Source: Albugo candida
Taxonomy: Eukaryota; Oomycota; Peronosporomycetes; Albuginales; Albuginaceae
Reading direction: 5' to 3'
Length of the DNA stretch: 24,974 nt
Assembly: GCA_905220665.1 (NCBI GenBank)
Contig: CAJNAR010000094.1
Span: forward strand, 1-24,974
Below, piece by piece: positions 8,933-22,300 of this stretch. Within the stretch, counting starts at the first letter, position 1, and each line of letters starts with the position of its first letter. A program made the translations under genes and the position numbers. The notes under the pieces are model-generated. The model was given only the letters and a program-made list of their open reading frames with translations, had not been told where the DNA came from and made no database searches.

Positions 8933-11900
8933 GTGTAACTGATACAGTTCTTTCATCTCATAGTAAATGATGCGAGAATACATTTTACTTGTGCGTATTC
9001 GCGCTTTTTGTTAGTTGAATCGTATGCGATAATCCAAATTCATTATTCGCTCTTGTCAATAGCAGCATACAATGTGCGTTGGAAACCATAAAAGTGGACA
9101 TTCGGAGCTAGGCCAGAACAGTAGTTTTTTCATATCTCGTCTGTGTGAATGATAATTATGCAAAATATTTCTTTTAATAAGACGTACCCAGACCAGCTTG
9201 ATAGAACTGAGAGAAAAGTGGTGCCCGTTCAGCTAGGTAACTAGACTAAACTTGGTCATGTGTTTCGATCAACGATAGTAATTGTCTACAAAAACGTTCT
9301 CAAGTATAAAAACTATTCTCGACTATAATATGGTCAGTCTCGGTTCGAGTGAGAGCTGTTCAAGGTTGGAGACGCATTGTTGTTATGATTTTAACGGTAG
9401 GTAATCTGCCTCGACGAATGCGAACAGACCACAATATGTTTTTGAGAAAGACGATGTGTAACTGATACAGTTCTTTCATCTCATAGTAAATGATGCGAGA
9501 ATACATTTTACTTGTGCGTATTCGCGCTTTTTGTTAGTTGAATCGTATGCGATAATCCAAATTCATTATTCGCTCTTGTCAATAGCAGCATACAATGTGC
9601 GTTGGAAACCATAAAAGTGGACATTCGGAGCTAGGCCAGAACAGCAGTTTTTTCATATATTGTTTGTGTCAATGAAAACCATGTTAAAGATTTGTTTGAA
9701 TTAGACGTACTCAGACCAGCTTGATAAAACTGAGAGAAAAGTGGTTCCCCTTCAGCTAGGTAACCAGACTAAACTTGGTCATGTGTTTCGATCAACGATA
9801 GTAATTGTCTACAAAAACGTTCTCAAGTATAAAAACTATTCTCGACTATAATATGGTCAGTCTCGGTTCGAGTGAGAGCTGTTCAAGGTTGGAGACGCAT
9901 TGTTGTTATGATTTTAACGGTAGGTAATCTGCCTCGACGAATGCGAACAGACCACAAAATATTTTTGAGAAAGGCGAAGTGTAACTGATACAGTTCTTTC
10001 ATCTCATAGTAAATGATGCGAGAATACATTTTACTTGTGCGTATTCGCGCTTTTTGTTAGTTGAATCGTATGCGATAATCCAAATTCATTATTCGCTCTT
10101 GTCAATAGCAGCATACAATGTGCGTTGAAACCATAAAAGTGGACATTCGGAGCTAGGCAAGAACAGCAGTTTTTTCATATATTGTTTGTGTCAATAGAAA
10201 CCATGTTAAAGATTTCTTTGCTTTGAACGAACTCAGACCAGCTTGATAGAACTGAGAGAAAAGTGGTTCCTGTTCAGCTAGGTAACCAGACTAAACTTGG
10301 TCATGTGTTTCGATCAACGATAGTAATTGTCTACAAAAACGTTCTCAAGTATAAAAACTATTCTCGACTATAATATGGTCAGTCTCGGTTCGAGTGAGAG
10401 CTGTTCAAGGTTGGAGACGCATTGTTGTTATGATTTTAACGGTAGGTAATCTGCCTCGACGAATGCGAACAGACCACAAAATATTTTTGAGAAAGGCGAA
10501 GTGTAACTGATACAGTTCTTTCATCTCATAGTAAATGATGCGAGAATACATTTTACTTGTGCGTATTCGCGCTTTTTGTTAGTTGAATCGTATGCGATAA
10601 TCCAAATTCATTATTCGCTCTTGTCAATAGCAGCATACAATGTGCGTTGGAAACCATAAAAGTGGACATTCGGAGCTAGGCCAGAACAGTAGTTTTTTCA
10701 TATCTCGTCTGTGTGAATGATAATTATGCAAAATATTTCTTTTAATAAGACGTACCCAGACCAGCTTGATAGAACTGAGAGAAAAGTGGTGCCCGTTCAG
10801 CTAGGTAACTAGACTAAACTTGGTCATGTGTTTCGATCAACGATAGTAATTGTCTACAAAAACGTTCTCAAGTATAAAAACTATTCTCGACTATAATATG
10901 GTCAGTCTCGGTTCGAGTGAGAGCTGTTCAAGGTTGGAGACGCATTGTTGTTATGATTTTAACGGTTGGTAATCTGCCTCGACGAATGCGAACAGACCAC
11001 AAAATATTTTTGAGAAAGGCGAAGTGTAACTGATACAGTTCTTTCATCTCATAGTAAATGATGCGAGAATACATTTTACTTGTGCGTATTCGCGCTTTTT
11101 GTTAGTTGAATCGTATGCGATAATCCAAATTCATTATTCGCTCTTGTCAATAGCAGCATACAATGTGCGTTGGAAACCATAAAAGTGGACATTCGGAGCT
11201 AGGCAAGAACAGCAGTTTTTTCATATATTGTTTGTGTCAATAGAAACCATGTTAAAGATTTCTTTGCTTTGAACGAACTCAGACCAGCTTGATAGAACTG
11301 AGAGAAAAGTGGTTCCCCTTCAGCTAGCTCACCAGACTAAACTTGGTCATGTGTTTCGATCAACGATAGTAATTGTCTACAAAAACGTTCTCAAGTATAA
11401 AAACTATTCTCGACTATAATATGGTCAGTCTCGGTTCGAGTGAGAGCTGTTCAAGGTTGGAGACGCATTGTTGTTATGATTTTAACGGTAGGTAATCTGC
11501 CTCGACGAATGCGAACAGACCACAAAATATTTTTGAGAAAGGCGAAGTGTAACTGATACAGTTCTTTCATCTCATAGTAAATGATGCGAGAATACATTTT
11601 ACTTGTGCGTATTCGCGCTTTTTGTTAGTTGAATCGTATGCGATAATCCAAATTCATTATTCGCTCTTGTCAATAGCAGCATACAATGTGCGTTGGAAAC
11701 CATAAAAGTGGACATTCGGAGCTAGGCCAGAACAGCAGTTTTTTCATATATTGTTTGTGTCAATGAAAACCATGTTAAAGATTTGTTTGAATTAGACGTA
11801 CTCAGACCAGCTTGATAAAACTGAGAGAAAAGTGGTTCCCCTTCAGCTAGGTAACCAGACTAAACTTGGTCATGTGTTTCGATCAACGATAGTAATTGTC

Positions 11901-12591
11901 TACAAAAACGTTCTCAAGTATAAAAACTATTCTCGACTATAATATGGTCAGTCTCGGTTCGAGTGAGAGCTGTTCAAGGTTGGAGACGCATTGTTGTTAT
12001 GATTTTAACGGTAGGTAATCTGCCTCGACGAATGCGAACAGACCACAAAATATTTTTGAGAAAGGCGAAGTGTAACTGATACAGTTCTTTCATCTCATAG
12101 TAAATGATGCGAGAATACATTTTACTTGTGCGTATTCGCGCTTTTTGTTAGTTGAATCGTATGCGATAATCCAAATTCATTATTCGCTCTTGTCAATAGC
12201 AGCATACAATGTGCGTTGAAACCATAAAAGTGGACATTCGGAGCTAGGCAAGAACAGCAGTTTTTTCATATATTGTTTGTGTCAATAGAAACCATGTTAA
12301 AGATTTCTTTGCTTTGAACGAACTCAGACCAGCTTGATAGAACTGAGAGAAAAGTGGTTCCTGTTCAGCTAGGTAACCAGACTAAACTTGGTCATGTGTT
12401 TCGATCAACGATAGTAATTGTCTACAAAAACGTTCTCAAGTATAAAAACTATTCTCGACTATAATATGGTCAGTCTCGGTTCGAGTGAGAGCTGTTCAAG
12501 GTTGGAGACGCATTGTTGTTATGATTTTAACGGTAGGTAATCTGCCTCGACGAATGCGAACAGACCACAAAATATTTTTGAGAAAGGCGAA
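8933..12591 (+). repeat. Monomers 18-24 (C*, A, B, C, BA, A, B), 3.66-kb higher-order unit
   Basis: Units start at 8933, 9456, 9979, 10501, 11024, 11547 and 12070. The same seven-member order follows immediately at 12592, giving a higher-order period of 3,659 bp. Unit 21 has GGTTGG in the core. Unit 22 is a B-A chimera: B-type up to AGTGGTTCC, then A-type CCTTCAGCTAGCTCACC. Confidence 0.9.
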
Positions 12592-15500
12592 GTGTAACTG
12601 ATACAGTTCTTTCATCTCATAGTAAATGATGCGAGAATACATTTTACTTGTGCGTATTCGCGCTTTTTGTTAGTTGAATCGTATGCGATAATCCAAATTC
12701 ATTATTCGCTCTTGTCAATAGCAGCATACAATGTGCGTTGGAAACCATAAAAGTGGACATTCGGAGCTAGGCCAGAACAGTAGTTTTTTCATATCTCGTC
12801 TGTGTGAATGATAATTATGCAAAATATTTCTTTTAATAAGACGTACCCAGACCAGCTTGATAGAACTGAGAGAAAAGTGGTGCCCGTTCAGCTAGGTAAC
12901 TAGACTAAACTTGGTCATGTGTTTCGATCAACGATAGTAATTGTCTACAAAAACGTTCTCAAGTATAAAAACTATTCTCGACTATAATATGGTCAGTCTC
13001 GGTTCGAGTGAGAGCTGTTCAAGGTTGGAGACGCATTGTTGTTATGATTTTACCGGTAGGTAATCTGCCTCGACGAATGCGAACAGACCACAATATGTTT
13101 TTGAGAAAGACGATGTGTAACTGATACAGTTCTTTCATCTCATAGTAAATGATGCGAGAATACATTTTACTTGTGCGTATTCGCGCTTTTTGTTAGTTGA
13201 ATCGTATGCGATAATCCAAATTCATTATTCGCTCTTGTCAATAGCAGCATACAATGTGCGTTGGAAACCATAAAAGTGGACATTCGGAGCTAGGCCAGAA
13301 CAGCAGTTTTTTCATATATTGTTTGTGTCAATGAAAACCATGTTAAAGATTTGTTTGAATTAGACGTACTCAGACCAGCTTGATAAAACTGAGAGAAAAG
13401 TGGTTCCCCTTCAGCTAGGTAACCAGACTAAACTTGGTCATGTGTTTCGATCAACGATAGTAATTGTCTACAAAAACGTTCTCAAGTATAAAAACTATTC
13501 TCGACTATAATATGGTCAGTCTCGGTTCGAGTGAGAGCTGTTCAAGGTTGGAGACGCATTGTTGTTATGATTTTAACGGTAGGTAATCTGCCTCGACGAA
13601 TGCGAACAGACCACAAAATATTTTTGAGAAAGGCGAAGTGTAACTGATACAGTTCTTTCATCTCATAGTAAATGATGCGAGAATACATTTTACTTGTGCG
13701 TATTCGCGCTTTTTGTTAGTTGAATCGTATGCGATAATCCAAATTCATTATTCGCTCTTGTCAATAGCAGCATACAATGTGCGTTGAAACCATAAAAGTG
13801 GACATTCGGAGCTAGGCAAGAACAGCAGTTTTTTCATATATTGTTTGTGTCAATAGAAACCATGTTAAAGATTTCTTTGCTTTGAACGAACTCAGACCAG
13901 CTTGATAGAACTGAGAGAAAAGTGGTTCCTGTTCAGCTAGGTAACCAGACTAAACTTGGTCATGTGTTTCGATCAACGATAGTAATTGTCTACAAAAACG
14001 TTCTCAAGTATAAAAACTATTCTCGACTATAATATGGTCAGTCTCGGTTCGAGTGAGAGCTGTTCAAGGTTGGAGACGCATTGTTGTTATGATTTTAACG
14101 GTAGGTAATCTGCCTCGACGAATGCGAACAGACCACAAAATATTTTTGAGAAAGGCGAAGTGTAACTGATACAGTTCTTTCATCTCATAGTAAATGATGC
14201 GAGAATACATTTTACTTGTGCGTATTCGCGCTTTTTGTTAGTTGAATCGTATGCGATAATCCAAATTCATTATTCGCTCTTGTCAATAGCAGCATACAAT
14301 GTGCGTTGGAAACCATAAAAGTGGACATTCGGAGCTAGGCCAGAACAGTAGTTTTTTCATATCTCGTCTGTGTGAATGATAATTATGCAAAATATTTCTT
14401 TTAATAAGACGTACCCAGACCAGCTTGATAGAACTGAGAGAAAAGTGGTGCCCGTTCAGCTAGGTAACTAGACTAAACTTGGTCATGTGTTTCGATCAAC
14501 GATAGTAATTGTCTACAAAAACGTTCTCAAGTATAAAAACTATTCTCGACTATAATATGGTCAGTCTCGGTTCGAGTGAGAGCTGTTCAAGGTTGGAGAC
14601 GCATTGTTGTTATGATTTTAACGGTAGGTAATCTGCCTCGACGAATGCGAACAGACCACAAAATATTTTTGAGAAAGGCGAAGTGTAACTGATACAGTTC
14701 TTTCATCTCATAGTAAATGATGCGAGAATACATTTTACTTGTGCGTATTCGCGCTTTTTGTTAGTTGAATCGTATGCGATAATCCAAATTCATTATTCGC
14801 TCTTGTCAATAGCAGCATACAATGTGCGTTGGAAACCATAAAAGTGGACATTCGGAGCTAGGCAAGAACAGCAGTTTTTTCATATATTGTTTGTGTCAAT
14901 AGAAACCATGTTAAAGATTTCTTTGCTTTGAACGAACTCAGACCAGCTTGATAGAACTGAGAGAAAAGTGGTTCCCCTTCAGCTAGCTCACCAGACTAAA
15001 CTTGGTCATGTGTTTCGATCAACGATAGTAATTGTCTACAAAAACGTTCTCAAGTATAAAAACTATTCTCGACTATAATATGGTCAGTCTCGGTTCGAGT
15101 GAGAGCTGTTCAAGGTTGGAGACGCATTGTTGTTATGATTTTAACGGTAGGTAATCTGCCTCGACGAATGCGAACAGACCACAAAATATTTTTGAGAAAG
15201 GCGAAGTGTAACTGATACAGTTCTTTCATCTCATAGTAAATGATGCGAGAATACATTTTACTTGTGCGTATTCGCGCTTTTTGTTAGTTGAATCGTATGC
15301 GATAATCCAAATTCATTATTCGCTCTTGTCAATAGCAGCATACAATGTGCGTTGGAAACCATAAAAGTGGACATTCGGAGCTAGGCCAGAACAGCAGTTT
15401 TTTCATATATTGTTTGTGTCAATGAAAACCATGTTAAAGATTTGTTTGAATTAGACGTACTCAGACCAGCTTGATAAAACTGAGAGAAAAGTGGTTCCCC

Positions 15501-16250
15501 TTCAGCTAGCTCACCAGACTAAACTTGGTCATGTGTTTCGATCAACGATAGTAATTGTCTACAAAAACGTTCTCAAGTATAAAAACTATTCTCGACTATA
15601 ATATGGTCAGTCTCGGTTCGAGTGAGAGCTGTTCAAGGTTGGAGACGCATTGTTGTTATGATTTTAACGGTAGGTAATCTGCCTCGACGAATGCGAACAG
15701 ACCACAAAATATTTTTGAGAAAGGCGAAGTGTAACTGATACAGTTCTTTCATCTCATAGTAAATGATGCGAGAATACATTTTACTTGTGCGTATTCGCGC
15801 TTTTTGTTAGTTGAATCGTATGCGATAATCCAAATTCATTATTCGCTCTTGTCAATAGCAGCATACAATGTGCGTTGAAACCATAAAAGTGGACATTCGG
15901 AGCTAGGCAAGAACAGCAGTTTTTTCATATATTGTTTGTGTCAATAGAAACCATGTTAAAGATTTCTTTGCTTTGAACGAACTCAGACCAGCTTGATAGA
16001 ACTGAGAGAAAAGTGGTTCCTGTTCAGCTAGGTAACCAGACTAAACTTGGTCATGTGTTTCGATCAACGATAGTAATTGTCTACAAAAACGTTCTCAAGT
16101 ATAAAAACTATTCTCGACTATAATATGGTCAGTCTCGGTTCGAGTGAGAGCTGTTCAAGGTTGGAGACGCATTGTTGTTATGATTTTAACGGTAGGTAAT
16201 CTGCCTCGACGAATGCGAACAGACCACAAAATATTTTTGAGAAAGGCGAA
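12592..16250 (+). repeat. Monomers 25-31 (C*, A, B, C, BA, A, B), second higher-order copy
   Basis: Units start at 12592, 13115, 13638, 14160, 14683, 15206 and 15729. They match units 18-24 member by member. Exceptions are ACCGG in unit 25 (AACGG in 18), GGTAGG in unit 28 (GGTTGG in 21), and the end of the A unit 30 (GCTAGCTCACC, where unit 23 has GCTAGGTAACC). Confidence 0.9.
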
Positions 16251-17819
16251 GTGTAACTGATACAGTTCTTTCATCTCATAGTAAATGATGCGAGAATACA
16301 TTTTACTTGTGCGTATTCGCGCTTTTTGTTAGTTGAATCGTATGCGATAATCCAAATTCATTATTCGCTCTTGTCAATAGCAGCATACAATGTGCGTTGG
16401 AAACCATAAAAGTGGACATTCGGAGCTAGGCCAGAACAGTAGTTTTTTCATATCTCGTCTGTGTGAATGATAATTATGCAAAATATTTCTTTTAATAAGA
16501 CGTACCCAGACCAGCTTGATAGAACTGAGAGAAAAGTGGTGCCCGTTCAGCTAGGTAACTAGACTAAACTTGGTCATGTGTTTCGATCAACGATAGTAAT
16601 TGTCTACAAAAACGTTCTCAAGTATAAAAACTATTCTCGACTATAATATGGTCAGTCTCGGTTCGAGTGAGAGCTGTTCAAGGTTGGAGACGCATTGTTG
16701 TTATGATTTTAACGGTTGGTAATCTGCCTCGACGAATGCGAACAGACCACAAAATATTTTTGAGAAAGGCGAAGTGTAACTGATACAGTTCTTTCATCTC
16801 ATAGTAAATGATGCGAGAATACATTTTACTTGTGCGTATTCGCGCTTTTTGTTAGTTGAATCGTATGCGATAATCCAAATTCATTATTCGCTCTTGTCAA
16901 TAGCAGCATACAATGTGCGTTGGAAACCATAAAAGTGGACATTCGGAGCTAGGCAAGAACAGCAGTTTTTTCATATATTGTTTGTGTCAATAGAAACCAT
17001 GTTAAAGATTTCTTTGCTTTGAACGAACTCAGACCAGCTTGATAGAACTGAGAGAAAAGTGGTTCCCCTTCAGCTAGCTCACCAGACTAAACTTGGTCAT
17101 GTGTTTCGATCAACGATAGTAATTGTCTACAAAAACGTTCTCAAGTATAAAAACTATTCTCGACTATAATATGGTCAGTCTCGGTTCGAGTGAGAGCTGT
17201 TCAAGGTTGGAGACGCATTGTTGTTATGATTTTAACGGTAGGTAATCTGCCTCGACGAATGCGAACAGACCACAAAATATTTTTGAGAAAGGCGAAGTGT
17301 AACTGATACAGTTCTTTCATCTCATAGTAAATGATGCGAGAATACATTTTACTTGTGCGTATTCGCGCTTTTTGTTAGTTGAATCGTATGCGATAATCCA
17401 AATTCATTATTCGCTCTTGTCAATAGCAGCATACAATGTGCGTTGGAAACCATAAAAGTGGACATTCGGAGCTAGGCCAGAACAGCAGTTTTTTCATATA
17501 TTGTTTGTGTCAATGAAAACCATGTTAAAGATTTGTTTGAATTAGACGTACTCAGACCAGCTTGATAAAACTGAGAGAAAAGTGGTTCCCCTTCAGCTAG
17601 CTCACCAGACTAAACTTGGTCATGTGTTTCGATCAACGATAGTAATTGTCTACAAAAACGTTCTCAAGTATAAAAACTATTCTCGACTATAATATGGTCA
17701 GTCTCGGTTCGAGTGAGAGCTGTTCAAGGTTGGAGACGCATTGTTGTTATGATTTTAACGGTAGGTAATCTGCCTCGACGAATGCGAACAGACCACAAAA
17801 TATTTTTGAGAAAGGCGAA
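16251..17819 (+). repeat. Monomers 32-34 (C, BA, A)
   Basis: Units start at 16251, 16774 and 17297. Unit 32 has the GGTTGG core marker, unit 33 is the B-A chimera, and unit 34 is A-type with GCTAGCTCACC. They continue the higher-order pattern without the C*-A-B half before it is interrupted by the edge-type module at 17820. Confidence 0.85.
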
Positions 17820-18342
17820 GTGTAACTGATACAGTTCTTTCATCTCATAGTAAATGATGCGAGAATACATTTTACTTGTGCGTATTCGCGCTTTTTGTTA
17901 GTTGAATCGTATGCGATAATCCAAATTCATTATTCGCTCTTGTCAATAGCAGCATACAATGTGCGTTGGAAACCATAAAAGTGGACATTCGGAGCTAGGC
18001 AAGAACAGCAGTTTTTTCATATATTGTTTGTGTCAATAGAAACCATGTTAAAGATTTCTTTGCTTTGAACGAACTCAGACCAGCTTGATAGAACTGAGAG
18101 AAAAGTGGTTCCTGTTCAGCTAGGTAACCAGACTAAACTTGGTCATGTGTTTCGATCAACGATAGTAATTGTCTACAAAAACGTTCTCAAGTATAAAAAC
18201 TATTCTCGACTATAATATGGTCAGTCTCGGTTCGAGTGAGAGCTGTCCAAGGTTGGAGACGCATTGTTGTTATGATTTTACCGGTAGGTAATCTGCCTCG
18301 ACGAATGCGAACAGACCACAAAATATTTTTGAGAAAGGCGAA

Positions 18343-18865
18343 TTGTAAGTGATAAAGTTCTTCTATCTCATAGTATATGATGCGAGAAGACATTTTACTT
18401 GTGCGTATTCGAGTTTTTTGTCAGTTAAAATATATGGGATAATCCAAACCCATGATTCACTGTTGTCAATACCAGCATACCATGTACGATGAAAATCATG
18501 AAAGTGGACATTCGGAGCTAGGCCAGAACAGTAGTTTTTTCATATCTCGTCTGTGTGAATGATAATTATGCAAAATATTTCTTTTAATGAGACGTACCCA
18601 GACCAGCTTGATAGAACTGAGAGAAAAGTGGTGCCCGTTCAGCTAGGTAACTAGACTAAACTTGGTCATGTGTTTCGATCAACGATAGTAATTGTCTACA
18701 AAAACCTTCTCGAGTAAAAAAACTATACTAGACTATAATCTAGTCAGTCTCGGTTGCATTGTGAGGTATCCAAGGCTGGATGCGCATTCTTGTTGTTATT
18801 GTAAGACTTGAAAATCTAACTCGACGAATGCAAACAGACCACAATATGTTTTTGAGAAAGCCGAA
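18343..18865 (+). repeat. Monomer 36, QC type with divergent core-2
   Basis: The core differs from core-1 at many sites. It reads CCTTCTCGAGTAAAAAAAC, so the TATA box is lost, then CTATACTAGACTATAATC, GGTTGCATTGTGAGG and CATTCTTGTTGTTATTG. The GGTAGGTAAT motif is gone. The initiator-like TCAGTC (18744-18749) remains. It shares these states with units 46 and 47 and probably represents an older lineage that escaped homogenisation. Confidence 0.88.
18727..18744. repeat. Core-2 inverted repeat ACTAGA/TCTAGT
   Basis: ACTAGA (18727-18732) and TCTAGT (18739-18744) are perfect reverse complements around CTATAA. Exact copies lie at 23953-23970. Unit 47 keeps it with one change (TCTAGG, 24475-24492). 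Core-1 units have lost it (TCTCGACTATAATATGG). Confidence 0.85.
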
Positions 18866-19387
18866 TTGTAAGTGGTAAGAATCTTTTATCTCGTAGCATA
18901 TGATGCGAGAAGACATTTTACGTTTGCGTCTCCGCGTTTTTTGTTAGTTGAACATATGGGATAATCCAAACCCATTATTCGCTATTGTCAATACCAGCAT
19001 ACCATGTACGATAAAAATCATGGAAGCGGACATTCGGAGCTAGGTAAGAACAGCAGTTTTTTCATATATTGTTTGTGTCAATGAAAACCATGTTAAAGAT
19101 TTCTTTGCTTTGAACGAACCCAGACCAGCTTGATAGAACTGAAAGAAAAGTGGTGCCCGTTCAGCTAGGTAACTAGACTAAACTTGGTCATGTGTTTCGA
19201 TCAACGATAGTAATTGTCTACAAAAACGTTCTCAAGTATAAAAACTATTCTCGACTATAATATGGTCAGTCTCGGTTCGAGTGAGAGCTGTTCAAGGTTG
19301 GAGACGCATTGTTGTTATGATTTTAACGGTTGGTAATCTGCCTCGACGAATGCGAACAGACCACAAAATATTTTTGAGAAAGGCGAA

Positions 19388-22300
19388 GTGTAACTGATAC
19401 AGTTCTTTCATCTCATAGTAAATGATGCGAGAATACATTTTACTTGTGCGTATTCGCGCTTTTTGTTAGTTGAATCGTATGCGATAATCCAAATTCATTA
19501 TTCGCTCTTGTCAATAGCAGCATACAATGTGCGTTGGAAACCATAAAAGTGGACATTCGGAGCTAGGCAAGAACAGCAGTTTTTTCATATATTGTTTGTG
19601 TCAATAGAAACCATGTTAAAGATTTCTTTGCTTTGAACGAACTCAGACCAGCTTGATAGAACTGAGAGAAAAGTGGTTCCCCTTCAGCTAGCTCACCAGA
19701 CTAAACTTGGTCATGTGTTTCGATCAACGATAGTAATTGTCTACAAAAACGTTCTCAAGTATAAAAACTATTCTCGACTATAATATGGTCAGTCTCGGTT
19801 CGAGTGAGAGCTGTTCAAGGTTGGAGACGCATTGTTGTTATGATTTTAACGGTAGGTAATCTGCCTCGACGAATGCGAACAGACCACAAAATATTTTTGA
19901 GAAAGGCGAAGTGTAACTGATACAGTTCTTTCATCTCATAGTAAATGATGCGAGAATACATTTTACTTGTGCGTATTCGCGCTTTTTGTTAGTTGAATCG
20001 TATGCGATAATCCAAATTCATTATTCGCTCTTGTCAATAGCAGCATACAATGTGCGTTGGAAACCATAAAAGTGGACATTCGGAGCTAGGCCAGAACAGC
20101 AGTTTTTTCATATATTGTTTGTGTCAATGAAAACCATGTTAAAGATTTGTTTGAATTAGACGTACTCAGACCAGCTTGATAAAACTGAGAGAAAAGTGGT
20201 TCCCCTTCAGCTAGGTAACCAGACTAAACTTGGTCATGTGTTTCGATCAACGATAGTAATTGTCTACAAAAACGTTCTCAAGTATAAAAACTATTCTCGA
20301 CTATAATATGGTCAGTCTCGGTTCGAGTGAGAGCTGTTCAAGGTTGGAGACGCATTGTTGTTATGATTTTAACGGTAGGTAATCTGCCTCGACGAATGCG
20401 AACAGACCACAAAATATTTTTGAGAAAGGCGAAGTGTAACTGATACAGTTCTTTCATCTCATAGTAAATGATGCGAGAATACATTTTACTTGTGCGTATT
20501 CGCGCTTTTTGTTAGTTGAATCGTATGCGATAATCCAAATTCATTATTCGCTCTTGTCAATAGCAGCATACAATGTGCGTTGGAAACCATAAAAGTGGAC
20601 ATTCGGAGCTAGGCAAGAACAGCAGTTTTTTCATATATTGTTTGTGTCAATAGAAACCATGTTAAAGATTTCTTTGCTTTGAACGAACTCAGACCAGCTT
20701 GATAGAACTGAGAGAAAAGTGGTTCCTGTTCAGCTAGGTAACCAGACTAAACTTGGTCATGTGTTTCGATCAACGATAGTAATTGTCTACAAAAACGTTC
20801 TCAAGTATAAAAACTATTCTCGACTATAATATGGTCAGTCTCGGTTCGAGTGAGAGCTGTTCAAGGTTGGAGACGCATTGTTGTTATGATTTTAACGGTA
20901 GGTAATCTGCCTCGACGAATGCGAACAGACCACAAAATATTTTTGAGAAAGGCGAAGTGTAACTGATACAGTTCTTTCATCTCATAGTAAATGATGCGAG
21001 AATACATTTTACTTGTGCGTATTCGCGCTTTTTGTTAGTTGAATCGTATGCGATAATCCAAATTCATTATTCGCTCTTGTCAATAGCAGCATACAATGTG
21101 CGTTGGAAACCATAAAAGTGGACATTCGGAGCTAGGCCAGAACAGTAGTTTTTTCATATCTCGTCTGTGTGAATGATAATTATGCAAAATATTTCTTTTA
21201 ATAAGACGTACCCAGACCAGCTTGATAGAACTGAGAGAAAAGTGGTGCCCGTTCAGCTAGGTAACTAGACTAAACTTGGTCATGTGTTTCGATCAACGAT
21301 AGTAATTGTCTACAAAAACGTTCTCAAGTATAAAAACTATTCTCGACTATAATATGGTCAGTCTCGGTTCGAGTGAGAGCTGTTCAAGGTTGGAGACGCA
21401 TTGTTGTTATGATTTTACCGGTAGGTAATCTGCCTCGACGAATGCGAACAGACCACAATATGTTTTTGAGAAAGACGATGTGTAACTGATACAGTTCTTT
21501 CATCTCATAGTAAATGATGCGAGAATACATTTTACTTGTGCGTATTCGCGCTTTTTGTTAGTTGAATCGTATGCGATAATCCAAATTCATTATTCGCTCT
21601 TGTCAATAGCAGCATACAATGTGCGTTGGAAACCATAAAAGTGGACATTCGGAGCTAGGCCAGAACAGCAGTTTTTTCATATATTGTTTGTGTCAATGAA
21701 AACCATGTTAAAGATTTGTTTGAATTAGACGTACTCAGACCAGCTTGATAAAACTGAGAGAAAAGTGGTTCCCCTTCAGCTAGGTAACCAGACTAAACTT
21801 GGTCATGTGTTTCGATCAACGATAGTAATTGTCTACAAAAACGTTCTCAAGTATAAAAACTATTCTCGACTATAATATGGTCAGTCTCGGTTCGAGTGAG
21901 AGCTGTTCAAGGTTGGAGACGCATTGTTGTTATGATTTTAACGGTAGGTAATCTGCCTCGACGAATGCGAACAGACCACAAAATATTTTTGAGAAAGGCG
22001 AAGTGTAACTGATACAGTTCTTTCATCTCATAGTAAATGATGCGAGAATACATTTTACTTGTGCGTATTCGCGCTTTTTGTTAGTTGAATCGTATGCGAT
22101 AATCCAAATTCATTATTCGCTCTTGTCAATAGCAGCATACAATGTGCGTTGAAACCATAAAAGTGGACATTCGGAGCTAGGCAAGAACAGCAGTTTTTTC
22201 ATATATTGTTTGTGTCAATAGAAACCATGTTAAAGATTTCTTTGCTTTGAACGAACTCAGACCAGCTTGATAGAACTGAGAGAAAAGTGGTTCCTGTTCA

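Larger units (their letters stand above)
17820..19387 (+). repeat. Monomers 35-37, internal copy of the array-edge module
   Basis: Units start at 17820 (B), 18343 (QC with core-2) and 18866 (R then B, ending in C). From about 18,000 to 19,154 I see no difference from 23,226-24,380, at a constant offset of 5,226 bp. Shared private markers include TGTCCAAGG, ACCGG, TTTTAATGAGACG, CCTTCTCGAG and GAACCCAG. At 19,155 unit 37 switches to C-type sequence (GTGCCCG, GGTAACTAGAC) and a normal core-1, where unit 47 runs on into its decayed core. Unit 37 therefore looks like a recombination product. Confidence 0.9.

Noticed and set aside
18187..18393. 68-codon reverse-strand frame, also at 23413-23619
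   Set aside because: The two copies are identical only because the underlying DNA is a recent duplication. Other monomers interrupt the frame, and it spans a unit junction.
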